Shown here: piece after piece, positions 6,806 to 16,693 of the stretch
Position numbering within the stretch: position 1 is the first letter of the stretch
How the letters are laid out: every line of letters begins with the position of its first letter
The notes under the pieces: model-generated
Database searches by the model: none
What the model was told of the DNA's origin: nothing
Seen by the model: the letters and a program-made list of their open reading frames with translations, nothing else
Program-made: the position numbers and the translations under genes
Assembly: GCA_030651895.1 (NCBI GenBank)
Contig: JAUSBR010000006.1
Span: forward strand, 1-64,000
Direction: 5' to 3'
DNA length: 64,000 nucleotides
From: Sideroxyarcus sp.
Lineage (GTDB): Bacteria > Pseudomonadota > Gammaproteobacteria > Burkholderiales > Gallionellaceae

Positions 6806-9574
6806 ATGAACCTGATCTCTGCACCTGCCGACATCTCCAGCAAAGACCAGCCGCTACGCGACGACGTGCGGCTGCTGGGCCGCATCCTTGGCGACACCTT
6901 GCGCGAGCAGGAAGGGGAGGATTATTTCCAGCTGGTCGAGAACGTGCGCCGTGCGGCGGTGCGTTTCCGCAAGACGCAGGACGAACGCGACGGCGAGGCG
7001 CTGGAACAGATACTGGATGCACTCTCACCTGCCGATGCGCTGGCCGTGGTGCGTTCCTTCAGTTATTTCTCGCAACTCTCGAACATCGCCGAAGACCTGC
7101 ACCACAACCGCCGCCACCGCGCCCACCTGAAGACGGGCAGCACGCACAAGGACGGCGCCCTGCTGCTGGCGCTGGACCGGCTCGAAGAAAAGAAGATCGA
7201 CAGCAAGACCCTGCAGGCATTCCTCGACAGCGCACTGGTCTCACCGGTGCTGACCGCACATCCGACCGAAGTGCAACGAAAGAGCATCCTCGATTGCCAG
7301 CTCATCATCTCCAGCCTGCTCTCCAACCGCGATCGCATGGACATGACGCCGGACGACCTCGCCGAGAACGAGGAGGCGCTGCACCGCTTCGTGCTGATCC
7401 TGTGGCAGACGCGCATGCTGCGCACCGCCAAGCTGACCGTGCGCGACGAGATCCGCAACGGTCTGGAGTATTACCGTTACACCTTCCTGAACGAGCTTCC
7501 CAAGCTTTACGCCGGCCTGGAGAAACAGCTGGAGACGCGCTTCGACAAGCACATCAGGGTACCGCCGCTGTTGCGCGTGGGCAGCTGGATAGGCGGCGAC
7601 CGCGACGGCAATCCCTATGTCACCCACGACGTGATGTCCGACGCGGTGCAATACCATTCATCGCTGGCCTTCGAACATTACCTGAACGAGACCCATGTGC
7701 TCGGCACGCGCCTGAGCCTGACCGACCGGCTGGTCGAGGTCACGCCGGAAATGCGCGCGCTGTCCGACGCCTCTCCGGACAGGGCCGCGCCGCGCGAAGA
7801 CGAACCCTACCGGCGCGCGCTGATCCTGATCTATTCGCGCCTGTCGGCGACCGCAAAGCATCTCGGTCATGATCTGGCCACGCTGCGCCCGATCGACGTG
7901 CATGCGAAGCCCTACGCCACTGTGCAGGAGTTCATCGCCGATCTGGATGTGATGATCGACTCGCTGTACAAGCACGGCGCGGTCTATCTGGCACGCGGCC
8001 GGCTGGCCAATCTGCGCCGCGCCGCCGAGGTATTCGGTTTCTACCTCGCCCCGCTGGATATGCGCCAGCACAGCGCCCTCATCGAACATACTGTGAGCGA
8101 GCTGTTTGCCCACGGCACGGGCAAGGCCAACTACTCCGACCTCGGCGAGAGCGAGAAGCGGACTGTGCTGCTGCAGACGCTGCAGGAAGGCCGCATATTG
8201 ATGACCGATATCGCGCGCTATTCCGATGTGCCGCAGGGCGAACTGCGCATCATGCAGGCGGCCGCGGAGATCCACCGCCGCTACGGCGCGGGCGCGCTGC
8301 CCAACCACATCATCTCCAAGACCGACGCAGTGAGCGACATGCTGGAGCTGGCACTGCTGCTACAGCAGGTCGGCCTGCTGCAGGGCAGCGACAGACTGCA
8401 CGTCAACATCATCCCGTTGTTCGAGACCATCGAAGACCTGCGTGGCGGCGCCGCCATCATGGACGCGCTGTTCTCGCTGCCCTGGTACCGCGCGCTGCTG
8501 AAGAGCCGCAACGATACGCAGGAAGTGATGCTGGGTTACTCCGACAGCAACAAGGACGGCGGTTATCTCACCGCGAACTGGGAGCTGTACAAGGCCGAGG
8601 TCGAACTGGTGAAGGTGTTCGAGAAGCACGGCATCGAGCTGCGCCTGTTCCACGGCCGTGGCGGCACCGTGGGGCGCGGCGGCGGTCCCAGCTACGACGC
8701 GATTCTGGCGCAACCGCCGGGCAGCGTGAACGGCCAGATCCGCATCACCGAGCAGGGCGAGGTGATCGCCAGCAAATATTCCAATCCGGAGATCGGCCGC
8801 CGCAATCTGGAGACGCTGATCGCCGCGACCATGGAGGCAACCCTGCTGCACCACCACGGCGCCGACAGCACCATGCCGGAATACCACCGCATCATGGAAG
8901 CGCTGAGCCTGGACGCCTTCGCGGTGTACCGCAAGCTGGTGTACGAGACACCCGGATTCACCGATTATTTCTTCACCGCCACGCCGATCCGCGAGATCGC
9001 CGAACTCAACATCGGCAGCCGCCCCTCGTCACGCAAGGCCTCCGACAAGATCGAAGATCTGCGCGCCATCCCGTGGGTGTTCAGCTGGGGTCTTAACCGC
9101 ATCATGTTGCCGGGCTGGCTGGGTTTCGGCAGCGCGGTGCAAAGGTTCATCGAACGCGAGGGCGAGGCCGGCTTGAAGCAGTTGCAGGCCATGTACAAGA
9201 ACTGGGCGTTCTTCCGCGGCCTGATGTCGAACATGGACATGGTCTTGTCCAAGACCGACATGGGTATCGCCTCGCGCTATGCCGAGCTAGTTGACGATGT
9301 GGAGTTGCGCGAGCGCATCTTCGGCGCGATCAACCACGAGTGGGAGATCACCGTGGAGATGCTGCTCAAAGTGACCGGTTCCACATCGCTGTTGCAGGAC
9401 AACCCGGCTTTCGCGCGCAGCCTGCTGACCCGTCTGCCTTACATCGATCCGCTCAACCACTTGCAGGTCGCACTGCTACAGCGCCACCGTGCGGGCGACA
9501 ACGACGAAAAGGTGAAACGCGCGATCCACCTGACCATCAACGGCATCGCTACCGGCCTGCGCAACAGCGGCTGA
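6806..9574 (+). CDS. ppc: Phosphoenolpyruvate carboxylase
   Basis: This 922-residue cytoplasmic enzyme carboxylates PEP with bicarbonate to oxaloacetate, the main anaplerotic step. The catalytic His lies in TAHPTEVQRKS (about residue 152). The PEP/bicarbonate-binding motifs GYSDSNKDGG and FHGRGGTVGRGGG (about 570-630) are intact, and the protein ends in the conserved TINGIATGLRNSG, which contributes to the allosteric site. Length fits the bacterial family (about 880-930). It stands alone, divergent from hemC, and a plus-strand start at ATG 6806 has a weak GGAAACGG ribosome site. In an autotroph or C1-limited organism it would feed the TCA pool; that use is inference. Confidence 0.97.
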   Translation: MNLISAPADISSKDQPLRDDVRLLGRILGDTLREQEGEDYFQLVENVRRAAVRFRKTQDERDGEALEQILDALSPADALAVVRSFSYFSQLSNIAEDLHHNRRHRAHLKTGSTHKDGALLLALDRLEEKKIDSKTLQAFLDSALVSPVLTAHPTEVQRKSILDCQLIISSLLSNRDRMDMTPDDLAENEEALHRFVLILWQTRMLRTAKLTVRDEIRNGLEYYRYTFLNELPKLYAGLEKQLETRFDKHIRVPPLLRVGSWIGGDRDGNPYVTHDVMSDAVQYHSSLAFEHYLNETHVLGTRLSLTDRLVEVTPEMRALSDASPDRAAPREDEPYRRALILIYSRLSATAKHLGHDLATLRPIDVHAKPYATVQEFIADLDVMIDSLYKHGAVYLARGRLANLRRAAEVFGFYLAPLDMRQHSALIEHTVSELFAHGTGKANYSDLGESEKRTVLLQTLQEGRILMTDIARYSDVPQGELRIMQAAAEIHRRYGAGALPNHIISKTDAVSDMLELALLLQQVGLLQGSDRLHVNIIPLFETIEDLRGGAAIMDALFSLPWYRALLKSRNDTQEVMLGYSDSNKDGGYLTANWELYKAEVELVKVFEKHGIELRLFHGRGGTVGRGGGPSYDAILAQPPGSVNGQIRITEQGEVIASKYSNPEIGRRNLETLIAATMEATLLHHHGADSTMPEYHRIMEALSLDAFAVYRKLVYETPGFTDYFFTATPIREIAELNIGSRPSSRKASDKIEDLRAIPWVFSWGLNRIMLPGWLGFGSAVQRFIEREGEAGLKQLQAMYKNWAFFRGLMSNMDMVLSKTDMGIASRYAELVDDVELRERIFGAINHEWEITVEMLLKVTGSTSLLQDNPAFARSLLTRLPYIDPLNHLQVALLQRHRAGDNDEKVKRAIHLTINGIATGLRNSG

Positions 9575-9589
9575 GCCGTTTGCGCGGAC

Positions 9590-9618
9590 AAAAAAATTGG
9601 GAGACCGAAGTCTCCCAA
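9590..9618 (-). terminator. Rho-independent terminator with UUCG tetraloop (minus strand)
   Basis: A 9-bp stem (9597-9605 with 9610-9618) reads on the minus strand as GGGAGAC-UUCG-GUCUCCC, and seven U residues follow at once. The C(UUCG)G loop and the U-tract make this a strong minus-strand terminator. It lies 355 nt beyond the algR stop, so it ends either the algZR transcript or a separate small transcript. On the plus strand it may also form at the end of ppc, without a good U-tract. Confidence 0.85.
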
Positions 9619-9973
9619 ATTGCTTTGCCTCTACTCGCTATATCGTGTGATGCTTAAGCGCTGCTCCTCCCTGATGCGGCTTCCCACGACTCCCCTGCCC
9701 GTCGCAGACCGCTTTTTGCACAGCGCCTCACCCACTTTGCTTGGTAGTAGTTGTTATTGTTGTCATTCCAGATGCCCCCGGCAACAACCGTTGCCTGTCT
9801 TGCAGCATCCTGTTCCCCCCTGTTCTTGCAGCGCACCGGACTGATTGGCAGAACGTGCTACTGCACAAGACGGTCGAATAATACCTATGTCTTTGTAAAG
9901 GGAACGTCAACAAAATGTGAGGGAAAGGTGAATTGCGCGAAAATCGCACCGGAAACGATGATTCCTCGGGAAT
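9619..9973 (-). other. Intergenic region, possible small transcript or 60-codon ORF
   Basis: These 355 bp lie between ppc and algR. On the minus strand a GTG-initiated frame of 60 codons (9654-9836) is open, with an Asn-rich middle (WNDNNNNYYQAKW). It has no clear ribosome site and no family I recognise. A 6-bp GGCAAC/GTTGCC hairpin sits at 9780-9795. A TTGACG hexamer on the minus strand near 9905-9912 could be a -35 box, though the -10 is poor. The strong minus-strand terminator at 9590-9618 would close such a transcript. It could equally be a long 3' UTR of algR. Confidence 0.3.
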
Positions 9974-10735
9974 CTAGCCCTTGCCCTTCACGCTCGCCAG
10001 TTGCCGGCGGCTGATCGGCAGTCTTTCTTCGATCCCGTTCAGTTTCATCACCCAGCCGCTTTCCCCCTCCTCACCGCCCTTCTCGAATCCGGCGATGGCG
10101 CTCTTTGCCACCAGGCAGCTGCGGTGGGTGCGCACGAAACGCGTGGCGAACTCCTTTTCCAGTGCGGTGAGCGATTCCTCGATCAGGTATTCGCGCTCGA
10201 CGGTACGCACGGTGACGTATTTCATCTCGGCGCGGAGATAGATCACTTTTTCGACAGGGATCAGCAACACCTTGCCGCGTTCGTGTGCCGACAGGAAACT
10301 GCGCGGCTCCGGAGTGAGTTCCTGCAAGACCTCGGTACGGATCGGTACGGAATCGCGCGCACGCGACAGCGCATCGAACAGGCGACCGAGGCGGATCGGC
10401 TTGAGCAGATAGTCGATGGCACGCTGCTCGAAAGCCTGGATGGCATAGGCATCGTAGGCGGTGGTGAAGATGATGACCGGCGGGTGCTCGAGCTTGTTGA
10501 GGTGGCGCGCGAGCTCGATGCCGTCCATCTGCGGCATGCGGATATCCATGAGGACGACCTCGGCCGGCCTCTCTGCCAGCTTGTCCAGCGCTTCCTGGCC
10601 GTTGCCCGCCTCGCCCGTCAGTTGCAGCGGAAACTGCGCCTCGCAATCGGCGAGAAGCTCTTTCAGACGATTGCGCGCCGGCGCCTCATCGTCGACGATG
10701 AAGACGGTGAGCGGCATGGTGATGGTGTCGTTCAT
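9974..10735 (-). CDS. algR: LytTR-family response regulator, AlgR-like
   Basis: This 253-residue regulator has an N-terminal receiver domain with the acidic pair in FIVDDEAPA, the phosphoacceptor Asp in VVLMDIRMPQMDG (about residue 62), the Thr in FTTAYD and the Lys in LLKPIR. A C-terminal LytTR DNA-binding domain follows (about 145-250: KVIYLRAEMKYVTV, FVRTHRSCLVAK, LPISRRQL). LytTR proteins bind pairs of direct repeats to control exopolysaccharide, fimbriae or pili. It overlaps the sensor kinase gene by 4 nt. In Pseudomonas the AlgZ/AlgR pair controls alginate and type IV pili; the target here is unknown. Confidence 0.9.
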   Translation of the reverse strand: MNDTITMPLTVFIVDDEAPARNRLKELLADCEAQFPLQLTGEAGNGQEALDKLAERPAEVVLMDIRMPQMDGIELARHLNKLEHPPVIIFTTAYDAYAIQAFEQRAIDYLLKPIRLGRLFDALSRARDSVPIRTEVLQELTPEPRSFLSAHERGKVLLIPVEKVIYLRAEMKYVTVRTVEREYLIEESLTALEKEFATRFVRTHRSCLVAKSAIAGFEKGGEEGESGWVMKLNGIEERLPISRRQLASVKGKG

Positions 10736-11772
10736 GCTGGCTGGCCTTTCACATAGGGAATGATGATGTGAACCTGGTAATGCTCGGCGTCGCGTTCGAC
10801 CTGATACTGCGCTTCGACATCGAACAGCAGCGACAGCCGCTCGCGGATGTTGGACAGCGCCATCTTGTGTCCGTTGGGATGCAATGAAGCCTGGCCTTGG
10901 GCGGGGTTGCGCACTTCCAGATGCAGTTCGTCGCGCAATCGGTACAGCCGGACTTCGATGGTCCCGCCCTGCAGCTGGGGCTCGATACCGTGATAGACGG
11001 CATTTTCCAGCAGCGGCTGCAGAATCAGCGGCGGGATGAGCGCATCCGGCGGCATGTCCGCGATGTCCCAGTTCACTTTGAGGCGTTCGCCGAGGCGCAA
11101 CTCTTCGATGGACAGATATTGCCGCGCCAGTGCTACCTCCTTGTCCAGCGCGACCAATTCGCGCGGCTCGACCATCGCCATGCGAAACAGGTCCGCCATA
11201 TCTTCCAGCGCGGCCTCGGCACGCTTGGGATCACTGCGCACGATGCTCAGCACGGCGTTGATGGTGTTGAACAGGAAATGCGGGCGGATGCGTGCCTGCA
11301 AAGCCTGCAAGCGCGCTTCATGTTTCGCCGGGGTCAGCGCCAGCGCGCGCAAACGGAAATACGCCAGCAGCGCCAGCGTGACCGCGATGCCGACCAATGC
11401 ATGGCGCGCGTAGCGAAAACTGCCCGCATCGTCCAGCGCGAACAATATCTCGCCGCCGATCAGGTCCAGCGCTTCGCAGACAGCCGCCACGACAGCCGCC
11501 GCCACGATTACCCCCTGCCAGTAGGGTACGCGCGCAAACAGGGGATTGAGCCAGTACAGCAGCAACAGGCTGGTCAGCAACACCGGCTGCAGCAAGGCCG
11601 ACCCGTGCAGCAGGCTGTCTTGCAGATCGCCGAGCGAGACCGCCTGCGAGACCGCACCGAGCAGGAAGACCGCGTTGGTCAGCAGCACGATGCGCAACAC
11701 CGTGCCCATGTTGCGGAAGTCGGGCAACAGCTTGGGGCTAACGTTTTGATTTATACTGCGCGTCTCCGGCAT
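10732..11772 (-). CDS. algZ: LytS/AlgZ-type sensor histidine kinase
   Basis: This 346-residue membrane kinase has about four hydrophobic segments between residues 25 and 150 (for example [26 protein letters not shown]). The His_kinase (PF06580-type) motif [16 protein letters not shown] carries the likely phosphoacceptor His. An ATP-binding domain with [14 protein letters not shown] and [10 protein letters not shown] completes it. There is no large periplasmic domain. It overlaps algR by 4 nt and is divergent from argH, with 36 bp between the starts, the usual betaproteobacterial neighbourhood. It should phosphorylate AlgR. Confidence 0.88.
   Translation of the reverse strand: MPETRSINQNVSPKLLPDFRNMGTVLRIVLLTNAVFLLGAVSQAVSLGDLQDSLLHGSALLQPVLLTSLLLLYWLNPLFARVPYWQGVIVAAAVVAAVCEALDLIGGEILFALDDAGSFRYARHALVGIAVTLALLAYFRLRALALTPAKHEARLQALQARIRPHFLFNTINAVLSIVRSDPKRAEAALEDMADLFRMAMVEPRELVALDKEVALARQYLSIEELRLGERLKVNWDIADMPPDALIPPLILQPLLENAVYHGIEPQLQGGTIEVRLYRLRDELHLEVRNPAQGQASLHPNGHKMALSNIRERLSLLFDVEAQYQVERDAEHYQVHIIIPYVKGQPA
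11752..11757 (+). promoter_or_regulatory. Candidate -10 element for argH
   Basis: TATACT followed by GCGCG lies about 52 nt before the argH ATG and just inside the 5' end of algZ on the other strand. The same TATACTGCGCG string occurs before metK (33357). A clear -35 box is not seen. Confidence 0.35.
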
Positions 11773-11808
11773 ATGGACCTTTCAAGTGCCGCTCATTCTG
11801 GACAAGAC

Positions 11809-13200
11809 ATGGCTACGATGCAAGACAATCAGACCTGGTCGGGACGCTTCAACGAACCCGTGGCAGAGTTGGTGAAGCGTTATACCGCTTCGGTGGATTT
11901 CGACAAGCGCCTCGCGCTGTTCGACATCCAGGGCTCTTTGGCCCACGCGCAGATGCTGGCAACCTGCAACATCATCAGCGCGCAGGACCTGAAAGACATC
12001 CAGCGCGGCCTGTCGCAGATCGAGAACGAGATCATCAGCGGCGACTTCGACTGGCAGCTCGACCTTGAAGACGTACACCTGAACATCGAGAAGCGCCTCA
12101 CCACGCTGGTCGGCGATGCAGGCAAACGCCTGCACACCGGCCGTTCGCGCAACGACCAGGTCGCGACCGATATCCGCCTGTACCTGCGCAGCGAGATCGA
12201 CAACATCGTCGGCCTGCTGAAAGAGCTGCAAACCTCGCTGCTCGATCTGGCGCAGCATCACACGCACACCATCATGCCCGGCTTCACCCATCTGCAGGTG
12301 GCGCAGCCGGTGAGCTTCGCCCATCACCTGATGGCCTATTTCGAAATGTGCCAGCGCGACATCGGCCGCTTCGGCGATGCGCGCAAGCGCGTCAACCGCC
12401 TGCCGCTGGGTGCCGCCGCACTGGCCGGTACCAGCTACCCGATCAAGCGTGAATATGTCGCCGAACTGCTGGACTTCGACGGCGTCTGCGAGAACTCGCT
12501 GGATGCCGTGTCCGACCGCGACTTCGCCATCGAATTCACCGCCTCCTCTGCGCTGGTCATGACACACCTGTCGCGCCTGTCGGAAGAGCTGATCCTGTGG
12601 ATGAATCCGCGCTTTGGCTTCATCGACATCGCCGACCGCTTCTGCACCGGATCAAGCATCATGCCGCAGAAGAAGAATCCCGATGTGCCGGAACTGGTGC
12701 GCGGCAAGACCGGGCGCGTCAACGGCAATCTGGTCGCCCTGCTCACCCTGATGAAAGGCCAGCCGCTGGCCTACAACAAGGACAATCAGGAAGACAAGGA
12801 ACCGCTGTTCGACACGGTGGATACGCTGACGCTGACCTTGCGCATCTACGCCGACATGATGCGCGGCATCACCGTCAAACCGGAAGCCATGCGCCGCGCC
12901 GCCTTGCAGGGCTACGCCACAGCCACCGACTTGGCCGACTACCTGGTGAAGAAGGGATTGCCGTTCCGCGACGCACACGAAGCCGTAGCACTCGCCGTGC
13001 GTCATGCCGAGCAAAAAGGCTGCGACCTGGCCGAGCTCAAGCTGGATGAGTTGCAGCAATTCTCTGCGCTTATCGCCGACGACATCTACGGTGTGCTGAC
13101 ACTGGAAGGTTCACTCGCCGCACGCAACCACACCGGCGGCACCGCCCCCAACCAGGTCGAAGCCGCCATCGCGCGCGCGCGCAAACTGCTAGCCTCCTAA
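11809..13200 (+). CDS. argH: Argininosuccinate lyase
   Basis: This 463-residue enzyme cleaves argininosuccinate to arginine and fumarate, the last step of arginine synthesis. Fumarase/aspartase-superfamily motifs are intact: WSGRF at the N-terminus, [10 protein letters not shown], the [10 protein letters not shown] segment with the catalytic His, and the signature [12 protein letters not shown] (about residues 282-293). I took the ATG at 11809 because conserved sequence begins directly after it; an in-frame ATG at 11773 would add 12 unlikely residues. It is divergent from algZ and convergent with prmC. No other arg gene is nearby. Confidence 0.96.
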   Translation: MATMQDNQTWSGRFNEPVAELVKRYTASVDFDKRLALFDIQGSLAHAQMLATCNIISAQDLKDIQRGLSQIENEIISGDFDWQLDLEDVHLNIEKRLTTLVGDAGKRLHTGRSRNDQVATDIRLYLRSEIDNIVGLLKELQTSLLDLAQHHTHTIMPGFTHLQVAQPVSFAHHLMAYFEMCQRDIGRFGDARKRVNRLPLGAAALAGTSYPIKREYVAELLDFDGVCENSLDAVSDRDFAIEFTASSALVMTHLSRLSEELILWMNPRFGFIDIADRFCTGSSIMPQKKNPDVPELVRGKTGRVNGNLVALLTLMKGQPLAYNKDNQEDKEPLFDTVDTLTLTLRIYADMMRGITVKPEAMRRAALQGYATATDLADYLVKKGLPFRDAHEAVALAVRHAEQKGCDLAELKLDELQQFSALIADDIYGVLTLEGSLAARNHTGGTAPNQVEAAIARARKLLAS

Positions 13201-13221
13201 GCCTGCGCAGGAATCGCAGGC

Positions 13222-13249
13222 AAAAAAACGGGCCACCTTGCGATGGCCC
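13222..13249 (-). terminator. Rho-independent terminator for hemA-prfA-prmC
   Basis: On the minus strand, GGGCCA/TGGCCC (13230-13235 with 13244-13249) forms a 6-bp GC-rich stem with an 8-nt loop and is followed by G and seven U residues (complement of 13222-13228). It lies 161 nt beyond the prmC stop. Confidence 0.8.
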
Positions 13250-13350
13250 AGAATAGGAGGAGAGTATGAAAGATTGAGTTGGCTACAACTCAAGGCTCTA
13301 ACAACTCAGGACGGATTGTAGGAGTCTGTTTCGGAGTTGCATATATGCCA

Positions 13351-13373
13351 AACGGCCTATATAACGGCCTATA
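13351..13373. repeat. Tandem 11-bp direct repeat AACGGCCTATA
   Basis: AACGGCCTATA occurs at 13351-13361 and again at 13363-13373, a period of 12 bp. The second copy runs into GCCTATACCTTT, which is also found at 2716-2727. This spacing, about one helix turn, would suit a dimeric DNA-binding protein, but there is no adjacent promoter that obviously needs it. Confidence 0.6.
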
Positions 13374-13410
13374 CCTTTTCCTCTCCCCCGCATCCATCCC
13401 ACCGGCAAAC

Positions 13411-14280
13411 TTATTGAATCCTTGAGTTAATCCCGCCACTGACCCGCTCTATTCCGGCTATATCTTTTGCCGAGAAGACATCGCTATAGCCATATTGCTG
13501 CAATAGATCCTTTACCTGCTGCGCCTGATCATAACCATGTTCAAGCATCAGCCATCCATCACGCTCTAGGAAACCGTGCGCCTGGGCAATGATGCGGCGG
13601 ATATCGTCCAGACCGTCCGATCCGGAAGCCAGCGCAGACATCGGTTCGAAGCGCACATCGCCCTGCGACAGATGCTCGTCGCCGGCCGCGATGTACGGTG
13701 GATTGGAAACAATTAGATCGAAACGTTGCCCTCCCAGCGCGGCGAACCAATCGCTCTGCACGAAGCTGACATTGCGCAGGGCGAGGCGCTGTGCGTTCTC
13801 ACGCGCCACTGCCAGCGCCGCCTCCGATGCATCTACTGCCACCACTTCCGCATCCGGTCGGGCATGCGCGATGGACAAGGCTATCGCGCCCGTGCCCGTG
13901 CCGAGATCTAGCAACCGAAACCCGCCCTGTAGCGGAATCCTCTGCAACGCCAGCTCGACCAGCAGTTCGGTATCGGGTCGCGGGATCAATGTGGCGGGAG
14001 TGACTTTGAAACTCAAACCGAAGAATTCGCGCTCGCCGAGGATGTGTGCGACAGGTTCACCCAGCAAACGCCGCTGCAACATTGCGCCATATGCAGCCTG
14101 CTGGCCTGCTTCGAGCATCTGCTCCGGATGTGCCAGCAGCCAGGCGCGGGGAACGCCCAGTGCTTGCTGCAACAGCATCTGCACCTCGATGCGTGCCTCT
14201 GCAGCCGGAAGTGTCAACGCAGTTCTCAGCGATGCGCCATCCTGAGACAGGACATCATGGATACTGCGCACAGGCTTCAA
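13411..14280 (-). CDS. prmC: Release factor glutamine methyltransferase
   Basis: This 289-residue SAM-dependent enzyme N5-methylates the Gln of the GGQ motif in release factors. An N-terminal helical domain (about 1-90) precedes a Rossmann methyltransferase domain with the SAM loop [14 protein letters not shown], the acidic [11 protein letters not shown] strand and the substrate-Gln motif IVSNPPYI. Its ATG overlaps the stop of prfA by 4 nt, so the enzyme is made together with its substrate RF1. It is the last gene of hemA-prfA-prmC. Confidence 0.95.
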   Translation of the reverse strand: MKPVRSIHDVLSQDGASLRTALTLPAAEARIEVQMLLQQALGVPRAWLLAHPEQMLEAGQQAAYGAMLQRRLLGEPVAHILGEREFFGLSFKVTPATLIPRPDTELLVELALQRIPLQGGFRLLDLGTGTGAIALSIAHARPDAEVVAVDASEAALAVARENAQRLALRNVSFVQSDWFAALGGQRFDLIVSNPPYIAAGDEHLSQGDVRFEPMSALASGSDGLDDIRRIIAQAHGFLERDGWLMLEHGYDQAQQVKDLLQQYGYSDVFSAKDIAGIERVSGGINSRIQ

Positions 14281-15359
14281 CGTTCTTCCGCCAATGCCGC
14301 GAGTTGCTCAGCCTGATGCTCGGCCATCAGCGCGTTGGTGAGTTCGCTGATGTCGCCATCCATGATGTGATCCATCTTGTACAGCGTGAGGTTGATGCGG
14401 TGGTCGGTGACGCGGCCTTGCGGGAAGTTGTAGGTGCGGATGCGTTCTGAGCGGTCACCGCTGCCGACCAACGATTTGCGTTCGGCGGCGATCTTGCTGT
14501 GCGCTGCCTGGTCCAGTTTGTCCTTGATGCGCGCCGCCAGCACGCGCAGAGCCTGTGCCTTGTTCTGGTGTTGCGAGCGGCCATCCTGGCATTCGACCAC
14601 GGTACCGGTGGGCAGGTGGGTGATACGCACGGCGGAGTCGGTCTTGTTGATATGCTGGCCGCCCGCCCCGCTGGCGCGGAAGGTGTCGATGCGCAGGTCG
14701 GCGGGATTCAACTCCACTTCGCCCACTTCGTCGGCCTCGGGCAGGATGGCAACGGTGCAGGCCGAGGTATGGATGCGGCCTTGCGTCTCGGTGGCGGGCA
14801 CGCGCTGCACGCGATGCGCACCGGACTCGAACTTCAATACGGAATACGCGCCCTGACCGATGATGCGCGCGATGACTTCCTTGTAACCGCCCATCTCACC
14901 CAGACTTTCGGAAATGATCTCGACCTGCCAGCGGCGGCGTTCTGCAAAGCGCATGTACATACGGAAGATGTCGCCCGCAAAGATGGCCGCCTCGTCGCCG
15001 CCGGTGCCGGCGCGCACTTCGAGGAACACGTTGCGTTCGTCGTTGGGGTCTTTCGGCAGCAGTTGTTTTTGCAGTTCGACTTCGAGTTGTTCCAGTTTTT
15101 CCTGGCCGGCCTTGATCTCGGCCTCGGCGAACTCGCGCATGTCGGGATCATTAGCCATCTCCTGGGCGGTGGCGATATCGGCCTCGCTGGACAGATAGCT
15201 GTGATACAGGCCGACCACCGGCTCGATCTCGGCCCGTTCGCGGTTGAGTTTGCGGAACGCATCCATGTTGCGCGTCGCTTCCTCGCTGCTCAATAGACTA
15301 TTGACCTCGTCCAACCGCTCACTGAGTTGGGCGAGTTTGGATGAGATGCTTGGTTTCAT
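14277..15359 (-). CDS. prfA: Peptide chain release factor 1
   Basis: This 360-residue factor recognises UAA and UAG in the ribosomal A site and triggers hydrolysis of peptidyl-tRNA. The tripeptide anticodon PAT is visible in [10 protein letters not shown], and the catalytic GGQ in [14 protein letters not shown], about 45 residues later. The Gln of GGQ is the target of the adjacent PrmC. The N-terminal coiled coil (about 1-80) and total length match RF1, not RF2, which uses SPF. It overlaps hemA upstream and prmC downstream by 4 nt each. Confidence 0.97.
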   Translation of the reverse strand: MKPSISSKLAQLSERLDEVNSLLSSEEATRNMDAFRKLNRERAEIEPVVGLYHSYLSSEADIATAQEMANDPDMREFAEAEIKAGQEKLEQLEVELQKQLLPKDPNDERNVFLEVRAGTGGDEAAIFAGDIFRMYMRFAERRRWQVEIISESLGEMGGYKEVIARIIGQGAYSVLKFESGAHRVQRVPATETQGRIHTSACTVAILPEADEVGEVELNPADLRIDTFRASGAGGQHINKTDSAVRITHLPTGTVVECQDGRSQHQNKAQALRVLAARIKDKLDQAAHSKIAAERKSLVGSGDRSERIRTYNFPQGRVTDHRINLTLYKMDHIMDGDISELTNALMAEHQAEQLAALAEER

Positions 15360-16609
15360 TCGGAGGAATGCAGGTGATAGATACGGTGTATCGCTTCCAG
15401 CAACGCTTCACGCTCGTTGGCTTGCGCCTGGTTCAGCGTCTGGGTGGGGGCATGCAGGAACTTGTTGGTCAGCGCCGCACTCAGCGACTCCAGCACCTTC
15501 TCGGGATTCTCGCCTTTGGTCAGCTGGCGCAAAGCTTTTTCCATCTCGCTGCGGCGCTGGCGCTCGGCATGGTCGCGCAAGGCACGGATAGTCGGCACCA
15601 CTTCGCGCGACTCCATCCAGTGGATGAATTCGTTGACACCGGAATCGATGATGACTTCGGCCTCCTTAACCGCGCCCTGGCGCGCATCCAGACCGTCGCG
15701 CACCACTTCGGATAGATCGTCCACGGTGTAAAGGAACACGTCGCTCAGTTCGGACACTTCTTTTTCCACATCGCGCGGCACGGCCAGATCGACGATGAAC
15801 AGCGGGCGGTGCTTGCGCTGCTTCAGTGCGCGCTCGACCATGCCCTTGCCCAGAATAGGCAGCGGGCTGGCCGTACAGGTGACGATGATGTCGTGCATCG
15901 CCAGCTGTTCGGGCAGTTCGTTGAGCGTGATGGCGTGGCCATTGATGCGCCGCGCCAGCGTCTGTGCGCGCTCCAGCGTGCGGTTGGCCACGGTGATGTG
16001 TTTTGGATTGCGCGCAGCGAAGTGCACCGCGTTCAGTTCGATCATCTCGCCCGCGCCGATGAACAGCACGCGCTGCTCGGTGATGCTGGGGAAGATGCGC
16101 TCGGCCAGTTTGACGGCAGCAGCGGCCATGGACACCAGATTGGCGCCGATCTCGGTCTGCGTACGCACGTCTTTGGCGACAGAGAAAGTGCGCTGAAACA
16201 GCTTGTGCAGCAGGAAGCCCAATGTGCCCGCCTGCTCGGCTTGGCGCACGGCTTGTTTCATCTGCCCCAGGATCTGCGGCTCGCCCAGCACCATGGAGTC
16301 CAGTCCACTGGCCACACGGAAGGCGTGTTTTACCGCTTGTTCCTGCGGCAACCGGTAGATATAGGGTTCGATCTCTTTCGTGGGGAGGTGGTGGTAGGAA
16401 GCCAGCCAGTCGACCGCCAGCACGGGCGCGTTGGTGCTGCAATAGATCTCGGTACGATTGCAGGTGGAAAGGATGGTCGCTTCCTTGGCCGCACCGTTAC
16501 CAACCAGATCACGCAGGGCAGTATCGAGCGTCTCGGCATTGAACGCGATCTGTTCGCGCACGGAGAGCGGCGCGGTCTGATGGTTGATGCCAAATGTGAA
16601 TAACTGCAT
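15356..16609 (-). CDS. hemA: Glutamyl-tRNA reductase
   Basis: This 417-residue enzyme reduces glutamyl-tRNA(Glu) to glutamate-1-semialdehyde, the entry to tetrapyrroles by the C5 pathway. The catalytic Cys lies in STCNRTEIY (about residue 50). The substrate domain also shows [15 protein letters not shown]. The NADPH domain has [12 protein letters not shown] and [13 protein letters not shown]-terminal dimerisation helix closes it. The first residues [14 protein letters not shown] fix the start. It leads the hemA-prfA-prmC operon, a common proteobacterial arrangement, and joins functionally with hemC/hemD at 5-6.7 kb. Confidence 0.97.
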   Translation of the reverse strand: MQLFTFGINHQTAPLSVREQIAFNAETLDTALRDLVGNGAAKEATILSTCNRTEIYCSTNAPVLAVDWLASYHHLPTKEIEPYIYRLPQEQAVKHAFRVASGLDSMVLGEPQILGQMKQAVRQAEQAGTLGFLLHKLFQRTFSVAKDVRTQTEIGANLVSMAAAAVKLAERIFPSITEQRVLFIGAGEMIELNAVHFAARNPKHITVANRTLERAQTLARRINGHAITLNELPEQLAMHDIIVTCTASPLPILGKGMVERALKQRKHRPLFIVDLAVPRDVEKEVSELSDVFLYTVDDLSEVVRDGLDARQGAVKEAEVIIDSGVNEFIHWMESREVVPTIRALRDHAERQRRSEMEKALRQLTKGENPEKVLESLSAALTNKFLHAPTQTLNQAQANEREALLEAIHRIYHLHSSE

Positions 16610-16643
16610 GGGAAAAACGACTATCCGGTTCGCAAGGGAACGG

Positions 16644-16649
16644 ATTATA
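16644..16649 (-). promoter_or_regulatory. Candidate -10 box for hemA
   Basis: A perfect TATAAT lies on the minus strand 35 nt before the hemA ATG. The region 17 nt upstream has only weak likeness to TTGACA and lies in the hairpin at 16651-16685, so activity would need an activator or would be modest. Confidence 0.4.
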
Positions 16650-16650
16650 G

Positions 16651-16685
16651 AGGCTGGGAGGGCTGAACACCAGCCGACCCAGCCT
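16651..16685. terminator. Nested hairpin after the small exported-protein gene
   Basis: An outer stem AGGCTGGG/CCCAGCCT (16651-16658 with 16678-16685) encloses an inner stem GGCTG/CAGCC (16661-16665 with 16671-16675). It sits just after the stop of the gene at 16694-17089 and before hemA. There is no U-tract, so it may be a Rho-dependent end or an mRNA-stabilising structure. Confidence 0.5.
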
Positions 16686-16693
16686 GCCGGGGA

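Larger units (their letters stand above)
13201..13410. other. Convergent intergenic region rich in hairpins and short repeats
   Basis: These 210 bp separate the ends of argH and prmC. They hold, in order: a 7-bp hairpin directly after the argH stop (13201-13221), a minus-strand terminator, a strong AGGAGG site 5 nt before a three-codon frame (ATG AAA GAT TGA, 13266-13277), a perfect 8-bp hairpin TTGAGTTG/CAACTCAA (13274-13293), a 10-bp palindrome (13339-13348) and a tandem direct repeat at 13351-13373. I see no normal gene. A small plus-strand RNA with a minigene is possible. Confidence 0.5.

Noticed and set aside
10897-11808. Apparent long N-terminal extension of argH
   Set aside because: It is antisense to algZ and has no homology; argH domain sequence begins at the ATG at 11809.
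13339-13373. CRISPR-like array from the direct repeats near 13351
   Set aside because: There are only two copies of an 11-bp unit at 12-bp spacing, with no spacers and no cas genes.
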